The notes under the pieces are model-generated. The model searched no databases, was not told the origin of the DNA, and saw nothing but the letters and a program-made list of their open reading frames with translations. The position numbers and the translations under genes are program-made. Shown here piece after piece: positions 38,574 to 50,719 of a stretch of DNA of 64,000 bases. This DNA is from Dioscorea cayenensis subsp. rotundata. Taxonomy: Eukaryota; Streptophyta; Magnoliopsida; Dioscoreales; Dioscoreaceae. Where the stretch lies: the NCBI RefSeq assembly GCF_009730915.1, contig NC_052489.1:1944122-2008121 (forward strand), given 5' to 3'. Position 1 is the first letter of the stretch. Each line of letters starts with the position of its first letter.

Positions 38574-40827
38574 CTCGACGGGCCAATCTGCATTCGTAAT
38601 TTAAGTGAGAGCAAATGAATACAAGAAAATATTCCACACCAGGAACATATCAGAGAAGTGGTCTTTTAAACAATGAGATAAGCTCTCCTTCTTCCATTGT
38701 TTTTCAGTGCTGGACATCCAAATCTCCTTGTAGTATGAATACTGGAAATCAAACATATAATTTGTTTCTAAATTAAATTCTATTCAGACTTCCAATCAAG
38801 TTAATATTTTCCAGGTTCTTTCTTTTAAAGCTTTGAATGAATGTGATCAAATTGACTTGATTTCTTTTAAGGTCAGTGACTTTTCCAGGTTGAAGAGACA
38901 GGGTATGTCCCACTGCTCCCACAATGAAGCACCAGAGCCAACAAAGACCATTGAAGGTCCACTAGAAGATGAATGAAAGGTACTCTGATGCAAACTCTCT
39001 TGTCCACAAGCTCTGGCATCTCTAGTGGTTAGGCTTTAACTTTCAGCAAAAGTTATATCTATCTCTTTCTATTTATTGTCCGAAGATAAACATGAAATCA
39101 TTCTAGAAGTATTTCATCAGGTATAAATCATCCATCACGCATGCACAACATTTAATTAATGAAAAGTTTGGCATGACTTTGATTTTTTATGTATTGTGCT
39201 CAGTCAACAACCAAAAGCCTTCCCATGAACTTTTCTTGCAACACAATTCTCATTTAAGTCGGTTTATTGATTGATTTTAGATTATATGTTCTAAGTATGT
39301 ACTCTTCCTAGTCTTAATTTTATTCATGCTCTGAATATATATATATATGTTAGTCATCTACGAATGTTCATAGATAAGCCTGGCGATAAAATCATTCATT
39401 ATTATAAACAGTATATGTATACACAATATAAAGTGATATACACAATACTCTTATCAAAATCGTATGAGACAATCACAGTCGTCAAAGGTTATCTACACCC
39501 CTGCATCCAATCAACCACCGAATACAATGGTCCTGTTCTTGCATCTATTTCATTCTCTCTCCCGCTCTTTTTGTTTCTATCTCTCTCTTGCTTTTTTTTT
39601 TATTTGCGTTCTACAAACGCTGAGGTTTAAATTTCGTGTATATATATATATATATATATTGACAAATGCGATAAATGCAGTATTGGCAGTGTGTACGGAT
39701 CTAAAATTGATCATCCGGTTTTTGCATTCTTACCTAGTGATTTGTATTTTGGGTTGCAAGCCTACATTCATAACCGAGGATCAGATACCACCATTGTGTC
39801 AGGGATTTGAATTCGTGATTTGAACTTCTCACACTAATGTTATTTTTAATATGGTCAATGCTGCTGGGTTATCAATCTTTTGGCTGCTCCGGCTGCGTTG
39901 AATATTTTAGAATGACCAATTTTGTAATTCTGGCTGATGTTTCTGAAGAAGAAGTAAATCCGACAGGCTAAAAAGCAGCATTTGCACGCAATAATATGAA
40001 AAGGAAAGAGAATAACATCTTTTGACTAAGCTTTCTGTGACTGGTGACATGTTTTCTTTCTTTTTTTTTTTTTTCCATTTGTTCTTTTGGTTTACTTTTC
40101 ATGTGGTCAATTTGAGTATCAATACTTTGAGTGACTTTTACAACTGAATTGTGTTTTTATCTATTGTTGTTGTTGAGAGAGTATTCTATGTTGCTTAAAT
40201 AAAGGAAATGATTTAACAGCTATAAGAAAACATGCATATATTATTTCCTTGCAAAATCCTGAAATAATGCATGTTTTTCTCCTGAAAAAAATTTCATTAT
40301 ACATATATGTAGTTATATCCGCCACGCCTGTGCATGCTATAGACTAGGACTAGTAGTTTGTTCACACTTTGAAAAAAATAAAAAATAAAAATCTAAATAT
40401 GTATATTTTTATATATTTTGTATTGTAATAATTTATAAATTAAGTTTTAAATGGGAGACAAAAATATTTTAATAACTTTGTTATATATATATATATATAT
40501 ATTTTATAAATATGGGTAAGTCATATGATCAAATTTCTGAATCAAATTGGAGGAAAATGCATAATTAATCTTTTCTTATTAAATTTATTAAATAAAAAAA
40601 AATATGTAAGAAGTTTCCTCGTATAACACCTAAAACCTAACGGCAACTAAAAATAGTTGGCTCTAAATCTAAAAAAAAAATATATATAAAATTCCATTCA
40701 TGTGAAATAAAATAAAAAAAATTAAAAAAAATTCTTATAATGGATACATTTTATAAATATAATATCATTATTTATTAAACAATGAACATCCATTAGATTA
40801 AAATCCAACTGTAGTAAATTACCTGTG

Positions 40828-40862
<35 letters not shown>

Positions 40863-40870
40863 TTATATTT
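38574..40870. other. Intergenic, no gene seen
   Basis: May begin with spliced 3' UTR of the PPR gene (to about 39000). The rest is AT-rich with several (TA)n tracts, including 40831-40860. Short frames such as 39464-39823 are low-complexity and unsupported. Confidence 0.5.
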
Positions 40871-41540
40871 GAGTGTTTGGCCAGTTGAATGAATCCATTA
40901 GGAAAAGGTTGTACATCGTTGTCATTTTCCACAGGGTCCCCCCAAGAGCGAAAAAGACCACCTTTTTCTCTCATTCGTTTGCTGCTTGGATACCTCCACC
41001 TCCTTTTTCTTCAGACCTTTCCCTCCGCTTTCTCACTGCCTTCCTTTCTCTTTCTCTTCCTCTCTTTGGAGAAGTGTTGGAGTTTGTGTTTGAAGCGAAA
41101 TCCATCTTAAAAATCACGTCTTGAAGTTTATTTGTTGTTGGATAGAGTCATAGAGGAAAGGTGGTTTTTGTTTTTAATTTCTTTGAAGAAAAATTTTGTT
41201 TTCGTTCCTTCTTTCTTATTGTAAAATCTTGGATTTGGATAAGAAGTGAAGAAAGAAGAGAGAGAAGGATCTTTTTAGTTGTTTGATTGCTTTTCTTATC
41301 TGGTGTCCTGCTTCACCTGAAAAACCTGAGTTTTATCAACTTCCCATTTGCTCTTTTTTGTTTGGAAATACTTGATATTTGATTTTAAAGGAGAAATTTC
41401 CATTACGTGGTCTGGTTCCGGATTCTTAGGAACTTGAATTAGTTACAACAGAAAAAAAATCCATCTCCTATCCATGTCTTTGTGGTTTTGGCATTTGGAA
41501 TTCTCTTTGGTGTTTAATTGTTAACAAGAGGGAAGAAGCA

Positions 41541-43963
41541 ATGGGAAACTGTGTGCACACTTCGTCAAGGGTTGAGAGCTCTCATATCCCTCACAATTCT
41601 TCTGGTAAAGATCTCTTCTGCTGCTTCATTTGATGTACTTTTGTTGTTAATGAGCAAATCAATAAATGAATAGCTAAATCACATCGTTACTTTATTATCT
41701 TGTTCAAGTTTTAGATTTTCTTTCCATCATAATGCAAAATATTTCTGTTTTCTTGTTTTTCTTTTGAGTGTCTCAGTTTGTCAACTTGGAAAATCTTTTT
41801 TTTTTGGACTTTTGTTTGTTGGATTATTTTTTATTCACTGTTGACAGTTTCAAAATTAAAGGCTTTTTTATACTTTAAAGACCAAAAATTATGTTTTTGT
41901 TTGTACTTTTCTGTGGGTGTTTATTTGATAACTCTGTTTCTTTCATTGGGAGCTTGATGTTTTAGTTTTTCAAACTAATTTGATAAGGTCCTCACAAATG
42001 ACATATTTGGAATGATGCTGTTGAAAATTGGAAAAATGGAAAGTTGCTATCTTTTCTTCTGTGTTACATTAGGAATAATTTCATACTAGCTCACAAATTT
42101 CTTTTTTCCAAGATTTCTCAATTTCCTTTTTATAATTTTAGTTTGGATTTTGGCTTTTTGGTTTGTTTCCTTCAGATGGATTAGTAGAACTGTTTTATTG
42201 AGGTTTTGATAGTCTTCTTTAAGAAAGAGGATTTAAGCTTCATGCTTTTTCTTAAACGAATAGAGCCTTCAAAATTCACAGGCAAAACAAATATTAGTTC
42301 AGTGTCTTCGATTTTGACGGCTCATTATAGTTCCAAAAGTACTTGTGACAAACTTCCTAGTCCACGAACTGAAGGCGGGATATTGTCATCGTCAAAATTG
42401 AAGATCTTCACATTCAATGAACTGAAGAATGCCACAAGAAATTTTCGCCCAGATAGTTTTATTGGTGAAGGAGGATTTGGCCGTGTCTTCAAAGGTTGGA
42501 TAGATGAGCAAACTTTTGCTCCCTCGAAGCCTGGATTCGGTCTGGTTGTTGCTGTCAAGAGGCTGAAAACAGAGGGTTCCCAAGGACACAAGGAATGGTT
42601 GGTAGGTTCAACAATTAAGAAACATAAATTACCAATTTTTTTAGCTTCTTAATACTTTCCTGAGCACAAAATATTGATCATGTGTAATCATGAATAATTG
42701 CAGGCTGAAGTCGAACATCTTGGTAAACTTCACCATCCGAATCTTGTTAAGCTCATTGGTCACTGTCAAGAGGGTGATCATCGACTTCTGGTTTACGAAT
42801 TCATGCCGAAAGGCAGTTTGGAGAATCACTTATTTAGTAGTGAGTTGTTCTAATGCATGATGTTTAATTCTTGTGTTTTGTTATCTACATCAACTGTAAA
42901 TTTGATGTGAATTAATTATCTACATCAGGAGGTGCTCAACCACTTTCTTGGGCAATTAGGATAAAAGTTGCTATAGGTGCAGCTCGGGGGCTCTCATATT
43001 TGCATAACGCAGAGCCACAAGTTATATATCGAGATGTTAAGGCCTCAAATATTTTACTTGATTCGGTATGTACCTGACATGGGTGTTCATATTATCTACT
43101 TATGCTCAAGAAACACTTTTGTTTTGTGAATATCGATTATATCTTTTTTTAAATAATTACAAATGCAGGACTTCAATGGCAAACTTTCGGATTTTGGTTT
43201 AGCAAAAGCTGGTCCTACTGGAGATCGAACTCATATCTCCACGCAAGTCATGGGTACTCAGGGATATGCAGCTCCGGAGTATATGGCCACAGGTTTTTAC
43301 TCTGCTCCATTCTTTAGAAATCTGTATACTTTCACTTAATAGATCACATAATCCTATTTCGAATTCAATTCCACCTATTCAAGTTCGATGTGTATCACAG
43401 TTGAATGGAAAGTTGAAAATTGCCATTGTACCATTTTAACTGACATTGTTCTGTTATTACCAGGCCGACTTTCTGCAAAGGCTGATGTCTACAGCTTTGG
43501 GGTTGTGTTGTTAGAGCTCTTATCCGGCCGTAGTGCTCTTGACAAAAACAAAATTAGTACTGAGCAGAATCTAGTAGAGTGGTCAAAAACATACCTCTGT
43601 GACAAACACAAGTTGTTCCGTATCATGGACACCAAATTGGAGGGCCAGTATCCTAAGAAAAGCGCCTTTGCTGTCGCTAGTCTCGCCCTCCAGTGCATCA
43701 GTGGAGAAGCTAAACTCCGGCCTCGCATGTCGGAGGTTTTAGCAACATTGGAACAGTTACAAGACCCAAAAGGCTTGGCAAAACTACAATTCCATGCAAC
43801 TAGAGATGCAGTAAATACGTATTATGACAAAGCAACCAAACGTCACTATTCTGCGATGAAATCACCGATGAGACGTCAACCTGCACCACATTATTCAACT
43901 CCATCAGTATCTCCATTGCCTCCAAATCGGTATTCTCCTCGGTATTCTCCCCATCTTCACTGA
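41541..43963 (+). CDS. Receptor-like cytoplasmic kinase, subfamily VII (PBL type)
   Basis: Encodes 426 aa. Exons: 41541-41604, 42282-42601, 42704-42839, 42929-43065, 43169-43292, 43464-43963; all are GT-AG with consistent phases. The N-terminus [10 protein letters not shown] is a myristoylation and palmitoylation signal, so the kinase should sit at the plasma membrane and relay signals from receptor kinases. The kinase domain starts at [13 protein letters not shown]. It has P-loop GEGGFG (83-88), the VII-type insert after FKGWIDE, VAVKR lysine 114, YRDVK with catalytic Asp 209, DFG 227-229, the activation segment [18 protein letters not shown], and a Pro/Ser/Tyr-rich tail. It is an RD kinase and all catalytic residues are present. 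A 5' UTR of up to 650 bp, rich in CT and T, precedes it. The exact PBL orthologue cannot be told. Confidence 0.95.
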
Positions 43964-44429
43964 ATAAAAATCACAATGAGTCTGAGTTATTGTATATTAT
44001 TTGTCACCCATTCAAGAATGCATCACTTGAATTTCTTCAATCATTCTCTTGTTTTTTTTAGCAATTTTTGTGTATAAACTGTTGCGCATTCACTACTTTT
44101 ATTATGTGAAAATTGAAATTATGTGTGTATATATTATACTTAATTAAACCTAGATCATGGGATCAGAATTTGGCTATTTAAATGGATTCTTATCTTGATT
44201 GAATTAGACCTTAAGCATGAACTACTTTGAGAGGACCCTTTCTGAATCTGATTTCCTAGTAAATTTTTGATTTTTTTGTGTTTTTGTGATTCATTGGAGT
44301 GCATGCAATGTGGATTTGATGTACTTTGAGGTTTTATTAATCATTTTGTTCTTGAATGATGATGACAAGAATAAAATTCGTCTTGATGTAATTCTTGCAG
44401 TTTATATCAAAGAGCTTCTGATTTGTCTG

Positions 44430-46583
44430 CAGTTATGATTGTCCTGATAAATCCATCTTTGAATTCAGACTACTTGACATCATTCATAGACCATCTTTGT
44501 TTAGTAGACATAAACTATTACACTTCAATGAAAGCTTGTCTGAGAAATTGAAATAAGCATTCCATTGACACAACTGAACTAGATTTGAACACCTGGCAAC
44601 TCTTTATTCCATCGATATCACAAATAAGTAACCGAAAACACCAACATTCATGGAGTTTGCATCCTATTAATAGGAGAATTTAAACTTCATGTAGTGTGTA
44701 TAAACCTCTCCAGGATTCACAATTGTAGAAGGGAATGTAGGGTGGTTCACAGCATCAGGAAATCCTTGTGTCTCTAAACACAGCGCGCCGTACTGGTTAT
44801 AGACATGTCCATTCTTCCCCTTTACATTCTTCAAGAAGTTACCAGTATAGAGCTGCACTCCTGGCTGGTTTGTCCACAATTCAAGTACTCGACCGGTCTT
44901 ATTATCCTTAACAATTGCAGCCTTTCTCATGCCTTGATCATCTTTGGGTGCATCGAGCACGTAGTTGATATCATAACCCACATTGACTTCCTTTATTCGG
45001 CTCCCGACTGTCATAGGTGTACGGAAATCATAGGGAGTTCCTGCAACAGTAGCAATCTCTCCTGTAGGGATGAGTTCTTTGTCTACCAAAGTGATTTTCG
45101 AAGCAAAGATTTGGACCGAGTTGGATAGGATGTCACCACTGCCATCTCCGCCGAGATTCCAATATGCATGTTGCGCGAGATTCACCGGTGTCGCTTTGTT
45201 TATTGCCGTTGCTTTCATGATCACATCTAGCTTGTACTTGTCGGAGATCTTGTAGGTTACAAACACGTCGAGAGCACCAGGGAAATCCTGTTTGTAAGAC
45301 TCATGAATTCATGTTAGAAACATCAGTTGAATAAATTTAGTAAGAAAATGTATTGAAAAGAGAAGAGACCTTGTTCCCCGTCGAAACTGTGGTAGTAGAA
45401 GGTAATATATGGGAATTCACCATTTGATATCTCATGGACAGTCCAAATGACATGACTGAATCCTCGATGTCCACCTTAGTGAAATAAATAGAAGGATTCA
45501 TAAAAATAGTCTTGAATCAAACAATTTCCATTAAATTCATCGAATTAATCCACAATGTAAATACCATGGAGTGTGTTATTTCCATCATTAGCATATAACC
45601 TGTATACTTTTCCATTCAAGACGAATCGTGCTCCTCCAATTCTATTAGCGACGCGCCCGACCAATGCTCCAAGATAACCTGAGCCATTCTGTGAGCCAGT
45701 ATAGTAAATAACTCTCAATAAAGCAGACAATTAACTTTTAAATTTTCAATGCACAAGAAAGGTCAGTCCTTATGTTGGACAACCAACTCTGCAGAAAAAA
45801 GTTCAGCAAAATGTTTGCTTCTTTGTTTTGTATTGAATCTAATTAGATATCTAAAATCAGCTGCAGATTCTTTCTTGCCACTAGATCCAAAATTCAAGCA
45901 AATGGCAATTGTATATATATATATATATATATAAAGAAGAATCTATTGACCAATTCCTGAGTAATATATATATATATATACATATATATTCCGTCATCGA
46001 TACGAAACTTATTATTATTCCTTGACTTGTTGGACTTACATACATCAGCATTGTTATGATTCAAGGAGCAGGCTCTATACCAATTGATTTACAACAACAT
46101 TTGCATTCACAGGAACAAACTATCCATCTTGATTATTTCTAACACACATCTGCAGGTATCATGACAAGCAAGCATGAAAATCAAGAATTCAAGGTGTTGT
46201 AACTTGGAAGCAGAAACAAGATTAAAGAGAAGGCTCTATAAATCTTACAACATATTGAGCAATTGTATCATATCCAAGAACAACATCAGCCAAATTCCCT
46301 GCAAGAAAAGAACATATATCACTTGTGAAAGAGAAGAACCAGTGAACCACACACCTTTTGAATCAGGAAGAACAACAGAAATGATAGTTGCTCCCCAGTT
46401 GGTAACTTTCACTGAGAAATCTCCCTTCTTGATCTCATACATCCCCACCATCTTTCTTGAACTTCCATTTGAAGCACAAACCAAGAAGAAAACCAACAGA
46501 TAGATGAATAGTTTTATATTTGAAGCCATTACTGAGAAGACAAGGAAGATGGAAAGCTCAGCTGAGAGCTCTTGGCAAATATA
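44430..46583 (-). repeat. Segmental duplication unit 1 (mutarotase A with flanks)
   Basis: Similarity with 50720-52780 covers all five exons, introns, the TATA region and the 3' flank (shared block CTGATAAATCCATCTTTGAA at 44444 and 50739). Unit 2 lacks about 80 bp of the 3' flank present here. Confidence 0.85.
44667..46529 (-). pseudogene. Galactose mutarotase-like (aldose 1-epimerase) gene, copy A, one-base insertion
   Basis: Aldose 1-epimerases interconvert alpha and beta anomers of galactose and glucose. Five exons (minus strand): 46355-46529, 46249-46298, 45565-45688, 45370-45474, 44667-45287. The first four equal those of copy B in length exactly. A hydrophobic signal peptide (LFIYLLVFFLVCAS) suggests secretion. 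Catalytic residues are present: LHGGHRGFSH (exon 3/4), QHAYWNLGG and LCLETQGFPD. At the start of exon 5, copy A has GATTTCCCTGGTGCTCTC where copy B has GATTTCCCGGAGATCTC, one base more. Joined to exon 4 in phase, the frame is lost right there, though the rest of exon 5 stays open in the original frame. Either a base error or a young pseudogene. A TATATTT lies at 46577-46583, about 50 bp before the ATG. Confidence 0.8.
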
Positions 46584-47168
46584 TGAAGAGATTTTTCAAA
46601 GGTTTTAATGCACTAGTTTGTCTTTTATCTCTATTTTTCCATATGGAACATGGTCATACCAACATGTGGAGCATAGCAGACAAGCACACTGTGAGACTTA
46701 TCCATGAAAGAAAAGTAAGAGCTAAATATCAAGGCTGTTTTTAAGGCTTTTCTGATATATATATATATATACATATGTTATACCAAGAGGCAAGAGTGGA
46801 CCTTGTTTTTGTTTATATTTATTTAGATATATAAAGAATGGTGATGGCATCTGACAAGCATCTTTTGCATGTGAATTGCATTAAGTTGTGTTGTCAGAAA
46901 AACAATACTCACTGTGTGAGTTTTTTAAATGACAATGAATGAAGTGTATTGAGTAGTGTGACAAATGTTAGTGTAACATAAGTCAAGTTGGCAACCTTAG
47001 CTTCAAAGTTTGGTCATCTTCAGCAAAGAAGCCAATGCATACACTTTTATATAATCTCATACTTTCTTTTACATCTTTTAAGAAAGAAATCTGTCATTAA
47101 TGGATGCAATGATTGTAAGGACATGTTTTCAATTAAGAGATTTTGCAAGAGTGTCTATGGAAAACAAA

Positions 47169-47171
<3 letters not shown>

Positions 47172-47221
<50 letters not shown>
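47172..47221. repeat. (TA)n microsatellite, about 25 units
   Basis: Longest pure TA run of the window, in intergenic DNA. Confidence 0.97.
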
Positions 47222-47223
<2 letters not shown>

Positions 47224-48323
47224 TTTTACTAATTATACACAACACAAGCAGTGCACCACAGCTTGATTCCATTACCCCAATTATCATGTCAACACTCTCA
47301 AGGTTTGGCTTGAGCTGGCAAGCCCCAAGTATGAAAAGTGAAAACAGTCCACCATGGGTGTATGTATACCTTTTATTTATATTTTTATTTTTACGTGACA
47401 TTTAAAGTAAACTTTATCAGTAATAAAGTGTGATGAATAGTAAATTGTGTGTGATAGAATCTGAATACTCAGAATACTGTTTATAAGAACAGTATTTATG
47501 TAAATTTGAACCGTTTCAAACTCATTTGTACTTAAAAAATATATATATATATATTTTAAAAAAACATATCCTTCGAAATCAGTATAACGTGTGTAATGAA
47601 ATCTGAATCGTCAGATCATCCATCAGAAGTATAAACCAAGTCATCTGAGCTCATTTATACTTTAAAAATCAACACCCTCTCATCTCACCCAACCACCCCG
47701 TATAAAATTTTGGTCATTGTGACCTACATATATTAATATATTGATTTATGTAGTTGTTTTTATTTTTTTAAATCTAGGTTCGTTTGATGGTAGTCATTAG
47801 ATCATAATCTAACCGTTGTTATTTGTAGAGGCGATGTGTAAATTTATTGTGCTTTAACATTACTAAAAAGTGTACAGTGAATAATTAATCCTTACTACTT
47901 AGGATCCGTTATGTGAGTCAAAAAATTGGATAAACTAAGCTCTTTTTGCCGTATCATTACGTAAAATTTGTGTTAAATACCTTTTAGATTTACTTTTTCA
48001 TCAGTCTACTTTTTTCACTTAGAAAGTTTTTAGTTTTCTTACTATAGACAACCACAAATTGCCAAGACATTGCTCATAGATATTATCTTAACTGATTTTC
48101 TTTTAATTTGTTAGTTATATGCCCCACTTCTAATTTATGTCAATATATTTATTTTTTAATAAAATATTTCTTAACTCATCTCTTATTTTTATTCATTTTA
48201 TTATTAAAATTATATTTCAAAATTTTTGATTTTGAAACCTTTAATTTCTAAAGCATCTCCAATTTTAATTTAGCACCTTCTCGATCTATTTTTATCAAGC
48301 AATACAATATCATTGGCAAAAAC

Positions 48324-48370
<47 letters not shown>
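48324..48370. repeat. (AAT)n microsatellite, about 15 units
   Basis: Pure trinucleotide run in AT-rich intergenic DNA. Confidence 0.97.
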
Positions 48371-48814
48371 TAAATATCACATTATTAACAATAGCACACT
48401 AATAGATGACAAAATATCTCATCAGAATATAAAAAGAATACTATCGTAACTTAAATCTTAGATGTAATTTTTTGAAACTCTTTTTTTATTTTAAAAATAA
48501 AACTTTCCCCCTTTATTTTCTGGATAAAGAATTAAAATTAATTTTTTTTATTTCCATTTTATACTGCATCTAAAAAGATCGAAGCAAGCCATTTACACAA
48601 AATCTGTATATCAACGTGCTTATTATTTGACTATTTTTAGTTATCTATTCAATTAAATTAGATATACATTTTTTTTTGTTTGACAAAAACGACAAAGATA
48701 TGCGCGGGCGAAACCAATAACCCGTTATAATTATTATTTTCAGTAATTAAACTCAAATTTTTTTAATTATTTCATCTTCATTTTTCACATTAAAATCAAA
48801 TACCAGTAGAATAT

Positions 48815-48985
48815 GAGGTTTTTTTTTTATAAAAGTGGATAAACCACTGATTATTCAAAAAGTGAAAAAGCCGAAAACAATAACAGACGACTAAGACAGA
48901 GCAGGAGAGAGAGAGAAAGAAGAGGACTTGCACAGGCCAGTTGTAACAGAACAATACAACTAAAAAAAACAACAACAACAAAGAT
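48815..48985 (-). mobile_element. LINE 3' UTR remnant
   Basis: On the minus strand: a T/G/C-rich segment with CTGTTACAACTGGCCTGTGC and TTCTTTCTCTCTCTCTC, then TTGAATAATCAGTGGTTTAT, CCAC and a poly-A run. The layout and the GTGGTTTATCCAC core match the end of the LINE at 33.2-34.0 kb and the tail at 29.1 kb. No coding part remains. Confidence 0.5.
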
Positions 48986-49178
48986 CCATAACCACTGATT
49001 TCATATCAATGTGCATAATTTTTCAAACTAGAGTTTCTATTCATTTTAGAAAAATTATAACAACATCCAGACATTGTTTGTCAATAAAGATTAAAATCAA
49101 AAGTTTACAGAAATGCTCTCTCTTGTTCTAAACTCCATTAAAGTGCTCAAAAGTAGTTAATAGTTAACAATTAACAAC

Positions 49179-50685
49179 ATGATGACTTGCATCATGAAAG
49201 GGAATGCTTTCAAATGGAACAGTGTTTTAAGAGGATTCCTGGAAAGTAATGCTCCAAGAAAAGTACTTTTAGGTTATGCATGCATGAGAAGGAGAGGTCT
49301 GAACATTGATAGTCACACACTAGGGTTTGTCATCAAGGCTTGTGGTCTCTTCATGATTAGTGTTACTGGATGTGAACAAGTGCATTCACAAGTTCTTAAA
49401 TTAGGGTTTGAATCAGAGGTTGTAATACAGACTGCAGTTTTGAAGATGTATGGAACTTTTTGGAGATTTTGTCTCTGCACAGAAGGTGTTTGATGAAACT
49501 CCCCAAAGAGATGTGGTTCTGTGGAATGCTCTTGTTTCTTTATATGCCCAAAGAAATCACCCATATGAAGCCATTCTAGGTGCACATGCCATGATTGCAG
49601 AGGATGTTAGGCCTAATGAAGTCACTGTGGTTAGTGTTGCATCTGCTTGTTGTCAATTGAAGGCTCTGCAACAAGGGAAGTTGTTGCATGCATATGCAAT
49701 AAAGAATCTTTTAGGATTTGATATGATATTGAGTAATGCGTTGATCGATATGTATGCAAAGTGTGGGTGTTTATCTAGTGCTCGACGGCTTTTTGGGATG
49801 ATTAGAAGTAGGAATGTGATCACTTGGACTTCCATGATCAGTGGTTATTGTTATAATGGTTTTTTGCATGAGGCTGTGGCAATGTTTAAGGAAATGCAGG
49901 CAGTGCATGTGAGAGCAGATGAAGTGACCATGTTAGGTATGGTTTCTACGTGCGCGAAAATGGGAGATTCAGAGTTAGGGAATTGGGTTGATCAGTACAT
50001 CGAAAAGAATGGATACATGGATAGTGTTTGTATGGTGAATGCTCTCATTGATATGCACAGTAAGTGTGGAAATATAGAGAAGGCGTGTCAGATTTTTGAA
50101 GAGATGAAGGTGAGAACTCTCGTTTCTTGGACTTCAATGATACAAGGATTGGCACTACATGGTCATGGTGTTGAGGCCCTTGTTCGGTTCTCACAGATGC
50201 AGAGGGAGGGATTTAAGCCTGATAAAGTTGTCTTTCTTAATGTTCTGAATGCTTGTAGTCATGCAGGGTTAGCAATGGAGGGAATGCAGTGCTTCAAATC
50301 TATGATTGAGGAACATGGTGTGGATCCTTGGATGGAGCACTATGGAAGCATGGTGGATCTATTATGCAAAGTGGGATTAGTGAAGGATGCTTTTGATTTC
50401 ATAATGAGTATGCCCATCAAACCAGATCCTGTGATATGGCGAGCGCTGATCAGAGCTTGTCAAGATCAAGGAGAGGCTGATTTAGCAAGTCAGGCACTGT
50501 CGAGATTGTTCGAGTTAGAACCTGAGCATAGTGGAAACTACATACTGAAATCGAATTTTCTTGCGACAATTGAAGAGTGGGATAGTGTCAAGGAAGTAAG
50601 AGATGACATGGCAATCACCAGAATAGCTAAAAGGGATCCGGGTTTCAGTTCAATTGAGGTAAACCTCAACTCAGTTTGCTCGTAA
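49179..50685 (+). pseudogene. PLS-class PPR protein with E region, one +1 frame break
   Basis: Organelle-RNA-binding PPR protein with no intron. The first frame (49179-49493) begins MMTCIMKGNAFKWNSVLRGF; the second (49450-50685) continues the same repeat series. The joint is at ...LKMYG TFGDFVSAQKVFDE: one T too many in the T5 run at about 49457-49461. The joined protein would be about 501 aa. It has P, L and S motifs such as LSNALIDMYAKCGCLSSARR, VVSWTSMIQG-like elements and PDKVVFLNVLNACSHAGL, then an E region (PVIWRALIRACQDQG to RDPGFSSIEV) and no DYW domain. No clear transit peptide is visible, so the true start may lie elsewhere. It sits between two mutarotase copies and is convergent with copy B, 192 bp away. 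Likely RNA editing or processing, target unknown. Confidence 0.75.
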
Positions 50686-50719
50686 ATTGATAAATGTTCT
50701 TTATTGTGTTAGTTTTTTG

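Larger units (their letters stand above)
46530..48815. other. Intergenic, microsatellite-rich
   Basis: No gene is supported. Holds TATATTT (46577-46583) of mutarotase copy A, a (TA)n tract at 47172-47221 and an (AAT)n tract at 48324-48370. Confidence 0.5.
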
